64,000 nucleotides of DNA from Algihabitans sp965233705. GTDB lineage: Bacteria > Pseudomonadota > Alphaproteobacteria > Kiloniellales > DSM-21159. Position 1 is the stretch's first letter. The number at the start of each line of letters is the position of its first letter. The position numbers and the translations under genes were made by a program. The notes below the pieces were generated by a model. That model was not told where the DNA came from. It was given only the letters and a program-made list of their open reading frames with translations, and did no database searches. The DNA is taken from NCBI GenBank assembly GCA_965233705.1, contig CBDDTF010000001.1:434001-498000 (forward strand), read 5' to 3'. Shown piece after piece: positions 1 to 7,858 of this stretch.

Positions 1-141
1 CTGATGGGCGAGCGCGAGACGCTGGTCCTGGTGCGGGCCTATCACGGGATCGGCAACGCCCTGGTGCGCCGCCGCCTGGTCGAGCTGATGCGCTCGCTCA
101 ACGATTCCCCCATCGGGGACCCGCCCCTCGGCGAGGAGTAG
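1..141 (+). CDS. C-terminal end of an unidentified protein (partial)
   Basis: Frame 1 is open from the window edge to a TAG at 139-141, leaving 46 visible residues. They form one amphipathic, Arg/Leu-rich helix-like stretch (GERETLVLVRAYHGIGNALV) and then a short acidic tail ending PLGEE. The helical part is loosely like the tail that follows a small helix-turn-helix domain in some alphaproteobacterial regulators, but this is too short to identify and I assign no function. A 63-bp gap separates it from queA. Confidence 0.5.
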   Translation: MMGERETLVLVRAYHGIGNALVRRRLVELMRSLNDSPIGDPPLGEE

Positions 142-204
142 GCGCGTCAAGGGGGCGGACGGCATCTGGGCGGAGGGCCGCTTTGGTGCTACATCCCCGC
201 CGCC

Positions 205-1266
205 ATGAATCTCAGCGACTTCGACTTTCACCTGCCGGCCGAGCGGATCGCCCAGCGGCCGGCGCAGCCGCGCGACGCCGCCCGCCTGCTCCACGTCGGC
301 GCCGAGCTGGCCGATCTGGGGGTGCGAGACCTGCCGCGCCTGCTCGCCCCCGGCGACCTGCTGGTGGTCAACGACACCCGGGTGATCCCGGCGCGCCTGA
401 TCGGCCGCAAGGGCGCCGGCAAGGTCGAGGTCACGCTGCACAGGCAGGCCGGGCCGGCAAGCTGGTACGCCTTCGCCAAGCCGGCCAAGAAGCTGCGGCC
501 GGGCGACCGCATCGACTTCGCCGCCGAGGGCTTCGCCGCCGAGGCCTTCGCTGCGGACGCCTTCGCCGCAGAGGTCGCCGAGAAGGGCGACGGCGGCGAG
601 GTGCGGCTGAACTTCGACCGCGCCGGCAGCGACCTGCTGGCGGCGCTGCACGGCCACGGCATCATGCCGCTGCCGCCCTACATCAAGCGCGCCGAGGGCG
701 CCGACGCGCAGGACCGCGCCGACTACCAGACCGTCTATGCCGCCCGCGAGGGCGCGGTCGCCGCCCCCACCGCCGGGCTGCACTTCACCCCCGCGCTGCT
801 GGCGGCGCTGGAGGCGCGCGGGGTCAAGCGCGCCACCGTGACGCTGCACGTCGGCGCCGGCACCTTCCTGCCGGTCAAGAGCGAGCGGGTCACGGAGCAC
901 CGGATGCATGCCGAGGTCGGCGAGATCACGCCCGAGACGGCGGCGGCGATCAACGCCACCAAGGCCGCCGGCGGCCGCGTCGTCGCGGTCGGCACCACCA
1001 GCCTGCGCCTGCTCGAGCATGTCGCCGGCGACGACGGCCGCGTGGCGCCCTTCGCGGGGGAGACCGACCTTTTCATCCTGCCCGGCCACCGCTTCCGCCT
1101 GGTCGACCGTCTGATGACCAATTTCCACTTGCCGAAGTCGACCCTGTTCATGCTGGTCTGCGCCTTCGCCGGGACCGAGCGGATGCGTGCGGCCTACGCC
1201 CACGCCATCGCAGCCGGCTACCGGTTCTATTCCTACGGCGATTCCTCCCTGTTGGAGCGGGCATGA
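205..1266 (+). CDS. queA: QueA, S-adenosylmethionine:tRNA ribosyltransferase-isomerase
   Basis: Transfers and isomerises the ribosyl part of SAM onto preQ1 already inserted in tRNA, giving epoxyqueuosine; a cytosolic enzyme. The 353-residue length is normal for the family. Visible family motifs are the N-terminus MNLSDFDFHLPAERIAQRPA, MPLPPYIKR near residue 155, and QTVYA...APTAGLHFT near residues 175-195. The ATG at 205 places this conserved N-terminus at residue 1. Residues about 104-124 are four in-frame copies of a FAAEx pentapeptide (15-bp DNA repeat), probably a surface-loop expansion. The stop overlaps the tgt start (ATGA), so the two are translationally coupled, and queG follows, completing the pathway tail. 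Identification is secure. Confidence 0.97.
   Translation: MNLSDFDFHLPAERIAQRPAQPRDAARLLHVGAELADLGVRDLPRLLAPGDLLVVNDTRVIPARLIGRKGAGKVEVTLHRQAGPASWYAFAKPAKKLRPGDRIDFAAEGFAAEAFAADAFAAEVAEKGDGGEVRLNFDRAGSDLLAALHGHGIMPLPPYIKRAEGADAQDRADYQTVYAAREGAVAAPTAGLHFTPALLAALEARGVKRATVTLHVGAGTFLPVKSERVTEHRMHAEVGEITPETAAAINATKAAGGRVVAVGTTSLRLLEHVAGDDGRVAPFAGETDLFILPGHRFRLVDRLMTNFHLPKSTLFMLVCAFAGTERMRAAYAHAIAAGYRFYSYGDSSLLERA
515..574 (+). repeat. 15-bp tandem repeat inside queA (4 copies)
   Basis: Four adjacent 15-bp units of the form xCTTCGCCGCCGAGG, slightly diverged, encode FAAEG, FAAEA, FAADA and FAAEV. The unit is a multiple of three, so copy changes keep the frame. It belongs to a window-wide class of about 15-bp repeats. 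Confidence 0.8.
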
Positions 1267-2471
1267 GCATCGGGTTCGAGATTTCGGCGCGCGACGGCGC
1301 CGCGCGGCGCGGCCGGCTGGAGACGGCGCACGGGCCGGTGGAGACGCCGGCCTTCATGCCGGTGGGCACCGCCGCCACGGTCAAGGGCATCCAGCCGGCG
1401 CAGGTGGCGGCGCTGGGCGCCCAGATGGTGCTGTCCAACACCTACCACCTGATGCTGCGCCCGACGGCCGAGGTGGTCGACCGGCTGGGCGGCCTGCACC
1501 GCTTCATGCAGTGGCCCGGCCCGATCCTGACCGACTCCGGCGGCTTCCAGGTGATGTCCCTGGCCAAGCTGCGCCAGCTCGACGAGGGCGGCGTCACCTT
1601 CAAGTCGCATGTCGACGGCAGCGAACACCGGCTGACCCCCGAGCGCGCGGTGCAGATCCAGCACCTGCTGGACTCCACCGTCACCATGGTGCTGGACGAG
1701 TGCACGCCCTGGCCGGCCACCCACGCCGAAGCCGAGAGCTCCATGGCGCTGTCCATGCGCTGGGCGGCGCGCTGCCGCGAGGCCTTCCAACGGCGCACGG
1801 GCTACGGCCTGTTCGGCATCGTCCAGGGCAGCGTCTATCCCGACCTGCGCGAACGCTCGGCCCGGGCGCTGACGGAGATCGGCTTCGACGGCTACGCCAT
1901 CGGCGGCCTGGCGGTGGGCGAGCCGCGCGAGGACATGCTGCGCATACTGGAGGCGACGACCCCCGCCCTGCCCGAGGCGCGGCCGCGCTACCTGATGGGC
2001 GTCGGCAAGCCGCAGGACATCGTCGAGGCGGTGCAGCGCGGCGTCGACATGTTCGACTGCGTGCTGCCGACCCGCTGCGGGCGCACCGGCCTGGCCTTCG
2101 TGCGCCGGGGCAAGGTGGTGATGAAGAACGCCCGCCATCGCGAGGACCCGCGCCCGCTGGAGGAGGGCTGCGCCTGCCCCGCCTGCGCCGGCGGCTTTTC
2201 GCGCGGCTACCTGCATCATCTCTTCCGCACCGACGAGATGCTTGGGCCGATCCTGCTGACCCTGCACAATCTGGCGCACTACCAGACCCTGATGTCCGAG
2301 CTGCGCACGGCGATTGCAGCCGGCCGGCTGGAGGAGTACGTGGCGTGGTTCAAGGCCGAGCAGGCCAAGGGCGACATTCCGGCTCTGGAGAGCGGCCAGA
2401 GCCCCTCGAACGGCCAGAGCCCCTCGAACGGCCAGAGCCCCGCGAGCGCGCGGACGAGCGCAGCACGCTGA
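1263..2471 (+). CDS. tgt: Tgt, tRNA-guanine transglycosylase
   Basis: Exchanges guanine 34 of Asp, Asn, His and Tyr tRNAs for preQ1; a cytosolic TIM-barrel enzyme. The product is 402 residues from the ATG that overlaps the queA stop. Visible signatures are DSGGFQVMSL near residue 95 with the general-base Asp, the catalytic region DMFDCVLPTRCGRTG near 262, and the zinc site CxCxxC (CACPAC, about residue 303) with a later His in the LHNLAHY helix. The family usually ends after the ALESG-like region. Here there is an extra C-terminal tail of three GQSPSN-type repeats caused by an 18-bp tandem repeat, and this tail overlaps the start of queG in another frame. Confidence 0.97.
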   Translation: MSIGFEISARDGAARRGRLETAHGPVETPAFMPVGTAATVKGIQPAQVAALGAQMVLSNTYHLMLRPTAEVVDRLGGLHRFMQWPGPILTDSGGFQVMSLAKLRQLDEGGVTFKSHVDGSEHRLTPERAVQIQHLLDSTVTMVLDECTPWPATHAEAESSMALSMRWAARCREAFQRRTGYGLFGIVQGSVYPDLRERSARALTEIGFDGYAIGGLAVGEPREDMLRILEATTPALPEARPRYLMGVGKPQDIVEAVQRGVDMFDCVLPTRCGRTGLAFVRRGKVVMKNARHREDPRPLEEGCACPACAGGFSRGYLHHLFRTDEMLGPILLTLHNLAHYQTLMSELRTAIAAGRLEEYVAWFKAEQAKGDIPALESGQSPSNGQSPSNGQSPASARTSAAR

Positions 2472-3586
2472 AGGCGGCGATCCGCACCGAGGCGCTGGCG
2501 CTGGGGTTCGACGCCGTGGGCGTCGCGCCGGCCGCCACCTCCGAGGCCGCCAAGCGCAACCTCGGCGCCTTCGTCGCCCAGGGCTGGCACGGCGACATGG
2601 ACTGGATGGCCGAGACCCAGGCCCGCCGCGCCGACCCGCAGGTGCTCTGGCCGGAGGCCCGCTCGGTCATCGTCCTGGCGCTCAACTACGGCCCGGCCGA
2701 GGACCCCCTGCGGCTGCTGGCGCAGCGCCGGCGCGGCGCGCTCTCGGTCTACGCGCGCAACCGCGACTACCACGACACGGTCAAGAAGCGGCTGAAGCGC
2801 CTGGCCCGCTGGCTGGTGGCGCGCGCCGACTGCCAGGTCAAGGTCTTCGTCGACACCGCGCCGGTGATGGAAAAGCCGCTCGGCCAAGCCGCCGGCCTCG
2901 GCTGGCAGGGCAAGCACACCAACCTGCTGTCGCGCGGACTGGGCAACTGGTTCTTCCTGGGCAGCGTCTTCACCGACCTGGAGCTGGCGCCCGACCGGCC
3001 CGAGGTCGACCACTGCGGAAGCTGCCGCGCCTGCCTGGACGTGTGCCCCACCGACGCCTTTCCGGCGCCCTACAAACTGGATGCGCGGCGCTGCATCTCC
3101 TACCTGACGATCGAGCACAAGGGGCAGATCCCGCGGGAGTTCCGCGCCGCCATGGGCAACCGGATCTACGGCTGCGACGACTGCCTGGCGGTCTGTCCCT
3201 GGAACAAGTTCGCCCGGCGCACGGCCGAGCCCGACTTCCTGCCCCGCGCGGAGCTGAGCGCGCCGCGCCTGGCCGATTTGGCAGAGCTGGACGACGCCGG
3301 CTTCCGCCAAGTCTTCGCCGGCAGCCCGGTCAAGCGGATCGGCCGCGACCGCTTCCTGCGCAACGTGCTGGTGGCCATCGGCAACGCCGGCGAGCGGGCG
3401 CTGGTGCCGCGGGTGCGCGCGCGGCTCGACGACCCCGCGCCGCTGGTGCGCGGCATGGCGGTCTGGGCGCTCGCCCGGCTCGACGCCAGCGCCTTCGCCG
3501 CCGAGAAGGCGGCGCGCGCGGCTGCCGAACCCGACCCGGAAGTCAGCGCCGAATGGTCCGACCCGCCTCGGGAATCGGCGGAATGA
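2345..3586 (+). CDS. queG: QueG, epoxyqueuosine reductase
   Basis: Reduces epoxyqueuosine to queuosine in tRNA, using cobalamin and two [4Fe-4S] clusters; the last step after Tgt and QueA. Both ferredoxin cysteine sets are visible, CGSCRACLDVCP near 3015-3050 and CDDCLAVCPWN near 3173-3205, followed by a HEAT-like tail (LVPRVRARLDDPAPLVRGMA). The start is uncertain. Family homology (TLKAAIRTEALALGFDAVGV) begins at about 2465, where only ACG or a CTG at 2468 (overlapping the tgt stop) is present. The nearest ordinary start is the GTG at 2345 used here, which would add about 40 residues of repeat-encoded RPEPLE sequence. Core identification is secure; the first 41 codons are doubtful. Confidence 0.9.
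   Translation: MVQGRAGQGRHSGSGERPEPLERPEPLERPEPRERADERSTLKAAIRTEALALGFDAVGVAPAATSEAAKRNLGAFVAQGWHGDMDWMAETQARRADPQVLWPEARSVIVLALNYGPAEDPLRLLAQRRRGALSVYARNRDYHDTVKKRLKRLARWLVARADCQVKVFVDTAPVMEKPLGQAAGLGWQGKHTNLLSRGLGNWFFLGSVFTDLELAPDRPEVDHCGSCRACLDVCPTDAFPAPYKLDARRCISYLTIEHKGQIPREFRAAMGNRIYGCDDCLAVCPWNKFARRTAEPDFLPRAELSAPRLADLAELDDAGFRQVFAGSPVKRIGRDRFLRNVLVAIGNAGERALVPRVRARLDDPAPLVRGMAVWALARLDASAFAAEKAARAAAEPDPEVSAEWSDPPRESAE
2393..2446 (+). repeat. 18-bp tandem repeat read in two frames (tgt end / queG start)
   Basis: Three copies of CGGCCAGAGCCCCTCGAA (the third slightly changed) lie where tgt and queG may overlap. In the tgt frame they give GQSPSN repeats. In the queG frame they give RPEPLE repeats. 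Confidence 0.85.
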
Positions 3587-3998
3587 GGGTGCGCTGCTGC
3601 AGGTCGGTGCAGAGGAAGGTGTGGCGGTAGGGCTGGCCGACGGCGCAGGGCGCGCCCAGCGTGTCGCGGCCGTAGTAGATCAGCCGCTGATAGTCGCCGT
3701 CGCACTGGCGCAGCGCCGAGTCGTAGAGCTCGGACTCGTCGTCCAGCGCCGGGCCGAAGCAGAGCGAGACGATGCGCGGCCGCACCAGGTCGGACTCCGG
3801 CCCCTCCTGCAGCTTCTGGGCGTAATAGAGCTCGTTAATCTCCTCGACCAGCGCGCGCGGCGCCTCGACGGGGTAGGGATACTCGGTGCAGGCGGCGAGC
3901 AGCAGCGGCAGGAGCAGCGCGGCGAGCGCCAGGCGGCGGACGGGCAGAAGGCGGGCAGGCATCAGGCGGGCAGGCATCAGGCGGGCAGGCAGGGTCAT
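3543..3998 (-). CDS. Small secreted lipoprotein of unknown function
   Basis: A 151-residue protein with a basic n-region, a hydrophobic stretch and the lipobox LLLAAC at about residues 28-33, so it should be an envelope lipoprotein. The mature part is acidic, with paired cysteines (LCFGP, RQCDG, APCAV, FLCTD) and the phrase QRLIYYGRDTLGAPC; I recognise no family. The n-region repeats MPARL because of a 15-bp tandem repeat, so in-frame ATGs also lie at 4013, 3977 and 3962; no strong ribosome site decides between them. Its 3' end overlaps queG convergently by 44 bp. Function unknown. Confidence 0.75.
   Translation of the reverse strand: MTLPARLMPARLMPARLLPVRRLALAALLLPLLLAACTEYPYPVEAPRALVEEINELYYAQKLQEGPESDLVRPRIVSLCFGPALDDESELYDSALRQCDGDYQRLIYYGRDTLGAPCAVGQPYRHTFLCTDLQQRTLIPPIPEAGRTIRR
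3951..3995 (-). repeat. 15-bp tandem repeat in a lipoprotein signal peptide
   Basis: Three copies of GCGGGCAGGCATCAG (the last diverged) encode (M)PARL repeats on the minus strand. Each copy supplies an in-frame ATG, so copy number alters both the basic n-region and the choice of start codons. Confidence 0.8.
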
Positions 3999-4147
3999 GG
4001 CGGCGGCGATCATAGTCGCAGGGCGGGCGCCGGCAAAAGCGCTTTGACAGGCCGGAGAGGGGCGCCAGCATGGGACAGAGTGTCCGCCCCGAGTCGCCGC
4101 CGCGCGGCCCGGCGGGCGGTGCCGTTCCCGGGGGACCGCCAGCAGCC

Positions 4148-5491
4148 ATGAATCTCGTCTTCTTCGCCCTGGTCGCGATCGCCTTCGCCGTGGCGGCGCT
4201 GCGCCAGTTGCTCTGGGACCCCGGCGGCCTCGACGAGGTGGCGCCGATGGCGCTGCTGACCGACGAGATGATCGCCGCCGCACGTGCCTCGGTGGAGCTG
4301 GCCCTCGGCCTGGTCGGGGTGATGGCGCTGTTCCTCGGCCTCATGAAGGTGGCCGAAGAGGGCGGCCTGCTGGTGATCATCGCCAAGACCGTGCGGCCGC
4401 TGATGACCCGGCTGTTTCCCGAGGTGCCGGCCAACCACCCGGCCATGGGCGCGATGATCCTCAACATCTCGGCCAACGTGCTGGGCCTGGGCAACGCCGC
4501 CACGCCCTTCGGCATCCGCGCCATGCAGGAGCTCGACAAGCTCAACCCGCACAAGGGCACGGCGACCAATGCCATGGCCCTGTTCCTGGCGATCAACACC
4601 TCCTCGGTCACCTTGCTGCCGACCGGCGTGATCGCCCTGCGCGCCTCGCTCGGCTCGGCCGAGCCGGCCGGCATCGTGCCCACCACCCTGGTCGCCACCC
4701 TCTGCTCGACCACGGTGGCGATCATCGCCGCCAAGAGCCTGCAGCGCTTCTTCCCGGCGCCGCCGCCGGCGGCGGCCGCCCAGAGTGAGCCGGCACAAGG
4801 TGAGCCGGCGCAAGGTGAGGCGGCGCAAGGTGAGGCGGAGGACGCGCCCGACCCACAGGTGGCCGAGCCCGCCGGCGCCGGGGAGTCCTACCCGCTGCGC
4901 GTCTCCCTGCTGGTGCTGCTGGGCGTCCTGGCGCTGGTCCCGCTGACCGTCTTCTACGGGCGCGAGATCTCGCCCTGGATCGTGCCGGGCCTGATGGTCG
5001 CCCTGCTCGGCTTCGGCATGGCCAAGCGGGTGCCGGTCTACGAGTGCTTCGTCGAGGGCGCCAAGGACGGCTTCCAGGTGGCGCTGAAGATCATCCCCTA
5101 CCTGGTCGCGATCCTGGTCGCGGTGGCCATGTTCCGGGCGAGCGGCGCGCTGGACGCCCTGGTCTCGGCCCTGGGAACGGTGACCGAGCCGCTGGGCCTG
5201 CCGGCCGAGGCCGTGCCCATGGCGCTGCTGCGTCCGCTGTCCGGCTCCGGCGCCTACGGGGTGATGACCTCGATCATGCAGGACCCGGCGACCGGCCCGG
5301 ACACCTACGTCGGCTACCTGGTCTCCACCCTGCAGGGCACCACGGAGACGACCTTCTACGTGCTGGCCGTCTATTTCGGCGCGGTGCAGATCCGGCGCAT
5401 CCGCCACGCCCTGGCCGCCGGCCTGACGGCCGACCTGACCGGGGTGGTCGCCGCCGTCGCCATCGTCGGCCTGCTCTACGGGGCCCTGTGA
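4148..5491 (+). CDS. SpmA/SpmB-like nucleoside-recognition (gate) domain membrane protein
   Basis: A 447-residue integral membrane protein that looks like fused SpmA and SpmB halves. The first half (residues 1-210) carries NISANVLGLGNAATPFGIRA, typical of the SpmA gate domain. The second half has GSGAYGVMT and QGTTETTFYVLAVYFG, typical of SpmB. Despite the spore-maturation name, these proteins are common in non-sporulating bacteria and their substrate is unknown. A cytoplasmic linker holds four SEPAQ/GEPAQ/GEAAQ repeats (15-bp units) followed by an acidic stretch. An in-frame ATG at 4070 would add 26 Pro/Gly-rich residues; I prefer 4148 because the hydrophobic family N-terminus starts there. 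Confidence 0.85.
   Translation: MNLVFFALVAIAFAVAALRQLLWDPGGLDEVAPMALLTDEMIAAARASVELALGLVGVMALFLGLMKVAEEGGLLVIIAKTVRPLMTRLFPEVPANHPAMGAMILNISANVLGLGNAATPFGIRAMQELDKLNPHKGTATNAMALFLAINTSSVTLLPTGVIALRASLGSAEPAGIVPTTLVATLCSTTVAIIAAKSLQRFFPAPPPAAAAQSEPAQGEPAQGEAAQGEAEDAPDPQVAEPAGAGESYPLRVSLLVLLGVLALVPLTVFYGREISPWIVPGLMVALLGFGMAKRVPVYECFVEGAKDGFQVALKIIPYLVAILVAVAMFRASGALDALVSALGTVTEPLGLPAEAVPMALLRPLSGSGAYGVMTSIMQDPATGPDTYVGYLVSTLQGTTETTFYVLAVYFGAVQIRRIRHALAAGLTADLTGVVAAVAIVGLLYGAL
4785..4844 (+). repeat. 15-bp tandem repeat in the SpmA/SpmB linker
   Basis: About four units of GTGAGCCGGCGCAAG encode GEPAQ-type pentapeptides between the two membrane halves. The units diverge progressively from left to right. 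Confidence 0.8.
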
Positions 5492-5578
5492 GACCGGGTG
5501 CTATGAGACCGGGCGCGGGGAGACGGGGTGCGGGGAGACGGGGCGCGGGGAGACCGGGCGCGGGGAGACGGGCCGCTT
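5489..5578 (+). repeat. Non-coding 15-bp tandem repeat (6 copies)
   Basis: Six near-identical units of GGAGACCGGGCGCGG type fill the gap between the membrane protein and the DUF1491 gene, the first unit containing the TGA stop. Only about 20 bp with the next ribosome site remain after it. This array is essentially untranslated yet keeps the 15-bp period seen in the coding arrays. Confidence 0.85.
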
Positions 5579-5597
5579 TGAGAGAGGAAACACGGCC

Positions 5598-5939
5598 ATG
5601 AGCGGCGAGGCCCGTCTGCCCACCCACCTCTGGATCATGGGCGAGCTGCGCCGCTGCAACGACAGCGGCCTGCCTGCCTACGTGCTGCGCAAGGGCGAGC
5701 GCATGGGCGGGCTGGTGCTGCTCAAGCTGGCCCTGCTCGACGGCACCGCCCGCCTGCTGGTGCAGCAGCGCGACCTGGAGGGCCGGCTGGGCTGGATGGG
5801 CGCCAAGGGCGAGGCGCCGATCCCCGAAGCGGAGGCCGACGCCTACATCGCCCGCGCAACCCGGCGCGATCCCGACCTCTGGGTGGTCGAGGTGGAGTCC
5901 CGCGACGGCGCCAATCCGCTGGGCACGCCGGAGGGTTGA
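5598..5939 (+). CDS. DUF1491 family protein
   Basis: A 113-residue soluble protein matching DUF1491, a small family typical of alphaproteobacteria. Family features seen are ELRRCNDSGLPAYVLRKG near the start, LVLLKLALLDGTARLLVQQR in the middle, and the ending EADAYIARATRRDPDLWVVEVE. The ATG has GAGAGAGGAAA about 10 bases upstream. It lies just after the repeat array following the gate-domain protein and may be co-transcribed with it. No biochemical function is established for the family. Confidence 0.9.
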   Translation: MSGEARLPTHLWIMGELRRCNDSGLPAYVLRKGERMGGLVLLKLALLDGTARLLVQQRDLEGRLGWMGAKGEAPIPEAEADAYIARATRRDPDLWVVEVESRDGANPLGTPEG

Positions 5940-6018
5940 GGCGCCCCGCGTCGCCCGGTCCCATCCCGCGTCGCCCGGCCGCACACCCGCCGTCCGGGCG
6001 GTGCCGTGGGCCGGCCGC

Positions 6019-6588
6019 CTACCGGCGCGCGCCCTCGTCCTCGCGCTCCCAGCGCAGGATCGCGTCGTAGAGGGCCTCGAAGCCCTTGGCCGTCTTGGCC
6101 TCGAACAGCGGGTCCGCCTCGCGCTGCTCGGCGGCGGCCACCGCCTCCCAGTCCTCGGCCGTCAGCCTGTCCTCGGCCAGGGGAAAGAAACGGCTCTCCT
6201 CCATCTCCATGTGGCGGCGCTGCTCCGTGATGAAGCGCCGGGCGACGGCATCGAAGGCGCTGCGCGGCACCTCGGCGTCCATCAGCACGTTGCGCAGCGC
6301 GGCGCGAAACTCCCCGGCCAGCTCGCCGATCTTCCTATGCTCGCCTTCCAGATCGCCGACCGCGGCCGCGGCCTCCGGGTCGCGCCGGCGAAGTCGATCC
6401 AGCACGAGATTTTCGGTCGGATGGTGACAGCGCTCGGGAAAGCCCGCGAAGTAGTCGGCGATGCCCTCCAACACCTCGTAGTCCGGCTGAGCGTCCTGAT
6501 CGAAGAGCGCCAGCTCCCGCTCCATCACGTTCAACAGTCTGGCGATGTTGCCATGCTCCTTGCGCAGTCGGCGCAGCGTATCCGCCAC
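6019..6588 (-). CDS. Hemerythrin-like HHE domain protein
   Basis: A 189-residue soluble protein with the metal-binding pattern of the HHE/hemerythrin family: KEHGN near residue 10, CHHPTENLVLDRL, EGEHRKI, and HMEMEESRFFPLAE. Such proteins bind a di-iron centre and are linked to oxygen, nitric oxide or iron sensing; the exact role here is unknown. I chose the GTG at 6588 because GGGGAGG sits 6-8 bases upstream on the minus strand. The longer reading starting with TTG at 6669 has no such site and adds a low-complexity tail. It lies 110 bp after the 2-hydroxyacid dehydrogenase on the same strand. Confidence 0.88.
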   Translation of the reverse strand: MADTLRRLRKEHGNIARLLNVMERELALFDQDAQPDYEVLEGIADYFAGFPERCHHPTENLVLDRLRRRDPEAAAAVGDLEGEHRKIGELAGEFRAALRNVLMDAEVPRSAFDAVARRFITEQRRHMEMEESRFFPLAEDRLTAEDWEAVAAAEQREADPLFEAKTAKGFEALYDAILRWEREDEGARR

Positions 6589-6698
6589 TTGCCTGCCTCC
6601 CCTCTCGTTCGACCATCCTGCTGGGGGCAGCTTAGGGCCTTCGGAGGGAAACGACTTGACCTCGCTCAAGTCGCCTGACGCCCGCGCACCTTGCGCCG

Positions 6699-7670
6699 TC
6701 AGGCGACCCGGTCGCCGGGCGTGCGACCGGCGAAGAAGGCGTCGAGATTGGCGATGGCGCGAAAGCCCATGGCGTCGCGGGTTTCGCGCGTGGCGCTGCC
6801 GACATGCGGCAGCAGGAAGACGTTGTCCAGGCCGCGGTAGTCGGGGTGGAGCTCGGGCTCGCCGTTGAAGACGTCGAGACCGGCAGCGAAGAGCTTGCCG
6901 TCGCGCAGCGCGGCGATCAGCGCCGCGTCGTCGACCAGCGCGCCGCGGGCGGTGTTGACGACAATGGCGCCGTCGCGCAGCCGGGCGATCCGTTCGGCGT
7001 TCAGCAGCCCCCGGGTCTCGGGCGTCGCCGGGCAGTGCAGCGAGAGGAAGTCGACCGCCGGCAGCAGCGAGTCCAGGCTCTCGTGATAGACCGCGCCGCC
7101 CTCGGCCTCCGGCGCCAGCCGGCTGCGGTTGTGGTAGTGGACCTGCAGATCCAGGGCGCCGGCGCGCCGCGCCACCACCTGGCCGACCCGGCCCATGCCG
7201 ACGATGCCGAGGCGCTTGCCAACGCCGGTGACCTGGCGGCCGACCATGAAGGCGGGGCTCCAGTCGGTCCAGGCACCGGCCCGTACCAGCCGCTCCCCCT
7301 CGCTCGCCCGCCGCGCGGCGCCGAGCAGCAGCAGCAAGGCGATCTCCGCCGTGGCGTCGGAGAGCACGTCGGGGGTGTTGGTGACCACGATGCCCCGGGC
7401 CCGCGCGGCCTGGGTCTCTACGTGGTCGTAGCCGACCGAGAAGTTGGCGATGATCCGCACGCTGTCCGGCAGGCGGGCGATCACCTCCGCCGTCAGCTTC
7501 TCCGTGTGGCAGGGCAGCAGCGCGTCCGCCCCCTCCGCCAGCGTCAGCAGCTCTTCGCTGCCGTAGAGCCGGTCCTGCGGGTTCAGGCGGACCGCGTAGG
7601 ACTCGGCCAGCCGCGCCTCGACCGCCTCGGGTAGCTTGCGGGTGACCAGCACCACCGGCTTATCGGGCAT
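6699..7670 (-). CDS. D-isomer-specific 2-hydroxyacid dehydrogenase (glyoxylate/hydroxypyruvate reductase type)
   Basis: A 323-residue NAD(P)-dependent cytosolic enzyme reducing 2-oxoacids. Seen are the dinucleotide fold GIVGMGRVGQ near residue 155, the substrate Arg in VVNTARGALVDDAAL, the Glu in FNGEPELHP and the catalytic His in LLPHVGSATRETRDAM. The ATG at 7670 lies inside the end of the preceding small membrane gene (11-bp overlap), so it is the last gene of the TRAP-amidase operon and translationally coupled. The context suggests it handles an acid imported or released by that operon; the substrate cannot be read from sequence. Confidence 0.92.
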   Translation of the reverse strand: MPDKPVVLVTRKLPEAVEARLAESYAVRLNPQDRLYGSEELLTLAEGADALLPCHTEKLTAEVIARLPDSVRIIANFSVGYDHVETQAARARGIVVTNTPDVLSDATAEIALLLLLGAARRASEGERLVRAGAWTDWSPAFMVGRQVTGVGKRLGIVGMGRVGQVVARRAGALDLQVHYHNRSRLAPEAEGGAVYHESLDSLLPAVDFLSLHCPATPETRGLLNAERIARLRDGAIVVNTARGALVDDAALIAALRDGKLFAAGLDVFNGEPELHPDYRGLDNVFLLPHVGSATRETRDAMGFRAIANLDAFFAGRTPGDRVA

Positions 7671-7854
7671 CTCCCTCCCTTTCCGCCCGCCGGGGCTTGG
7701 GCTTGAACAGGCTGATCCAGAAGTCGTAGGTCGCGATCCCCAGGCAGACGAGGAAGACGATGATCAGTTCCGGCTCGGCGACGTAGACCAGCACCACGCC
7801 GCAGAAGGCGTAGAGCACCAGCAGCGAGAAGAGGACCACCAGTTTCTCGAACAT
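7660..7854 (-). CDS. Small two-helix membrane protein
   Basis: A 64-residue protein with two hydrophobic segments (LVVLFSLLVLYAFCGVVLVY and LIIVFLVCLGIATYDFWISL) and a basic tail KPKPRRAER. GGGGAGGT lies 8 bases before the ATG at 7854, which decides this start. It sits between the amidase and the dehydrogenase and overlaps the latter by 11 bp. No family recognised; it may be an accessory of the operon's transporter, but that is a guess from position only. Confidence 0.75.
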   Translation of the reverse strand: MFEKLVVLFSLLVLYAFCGVVLVYVAEPELIIVFLVCLGIATYDFWISLFKPKPRRAEREGDAR

Positions 7855-7858
7855 TGCC

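Noticed and set aside
5489..5578. The six-copy repeat as a CRISPR array
   Set aside because: Units are contiguous 15-mers with no unique spacers, and no cas gene is present.
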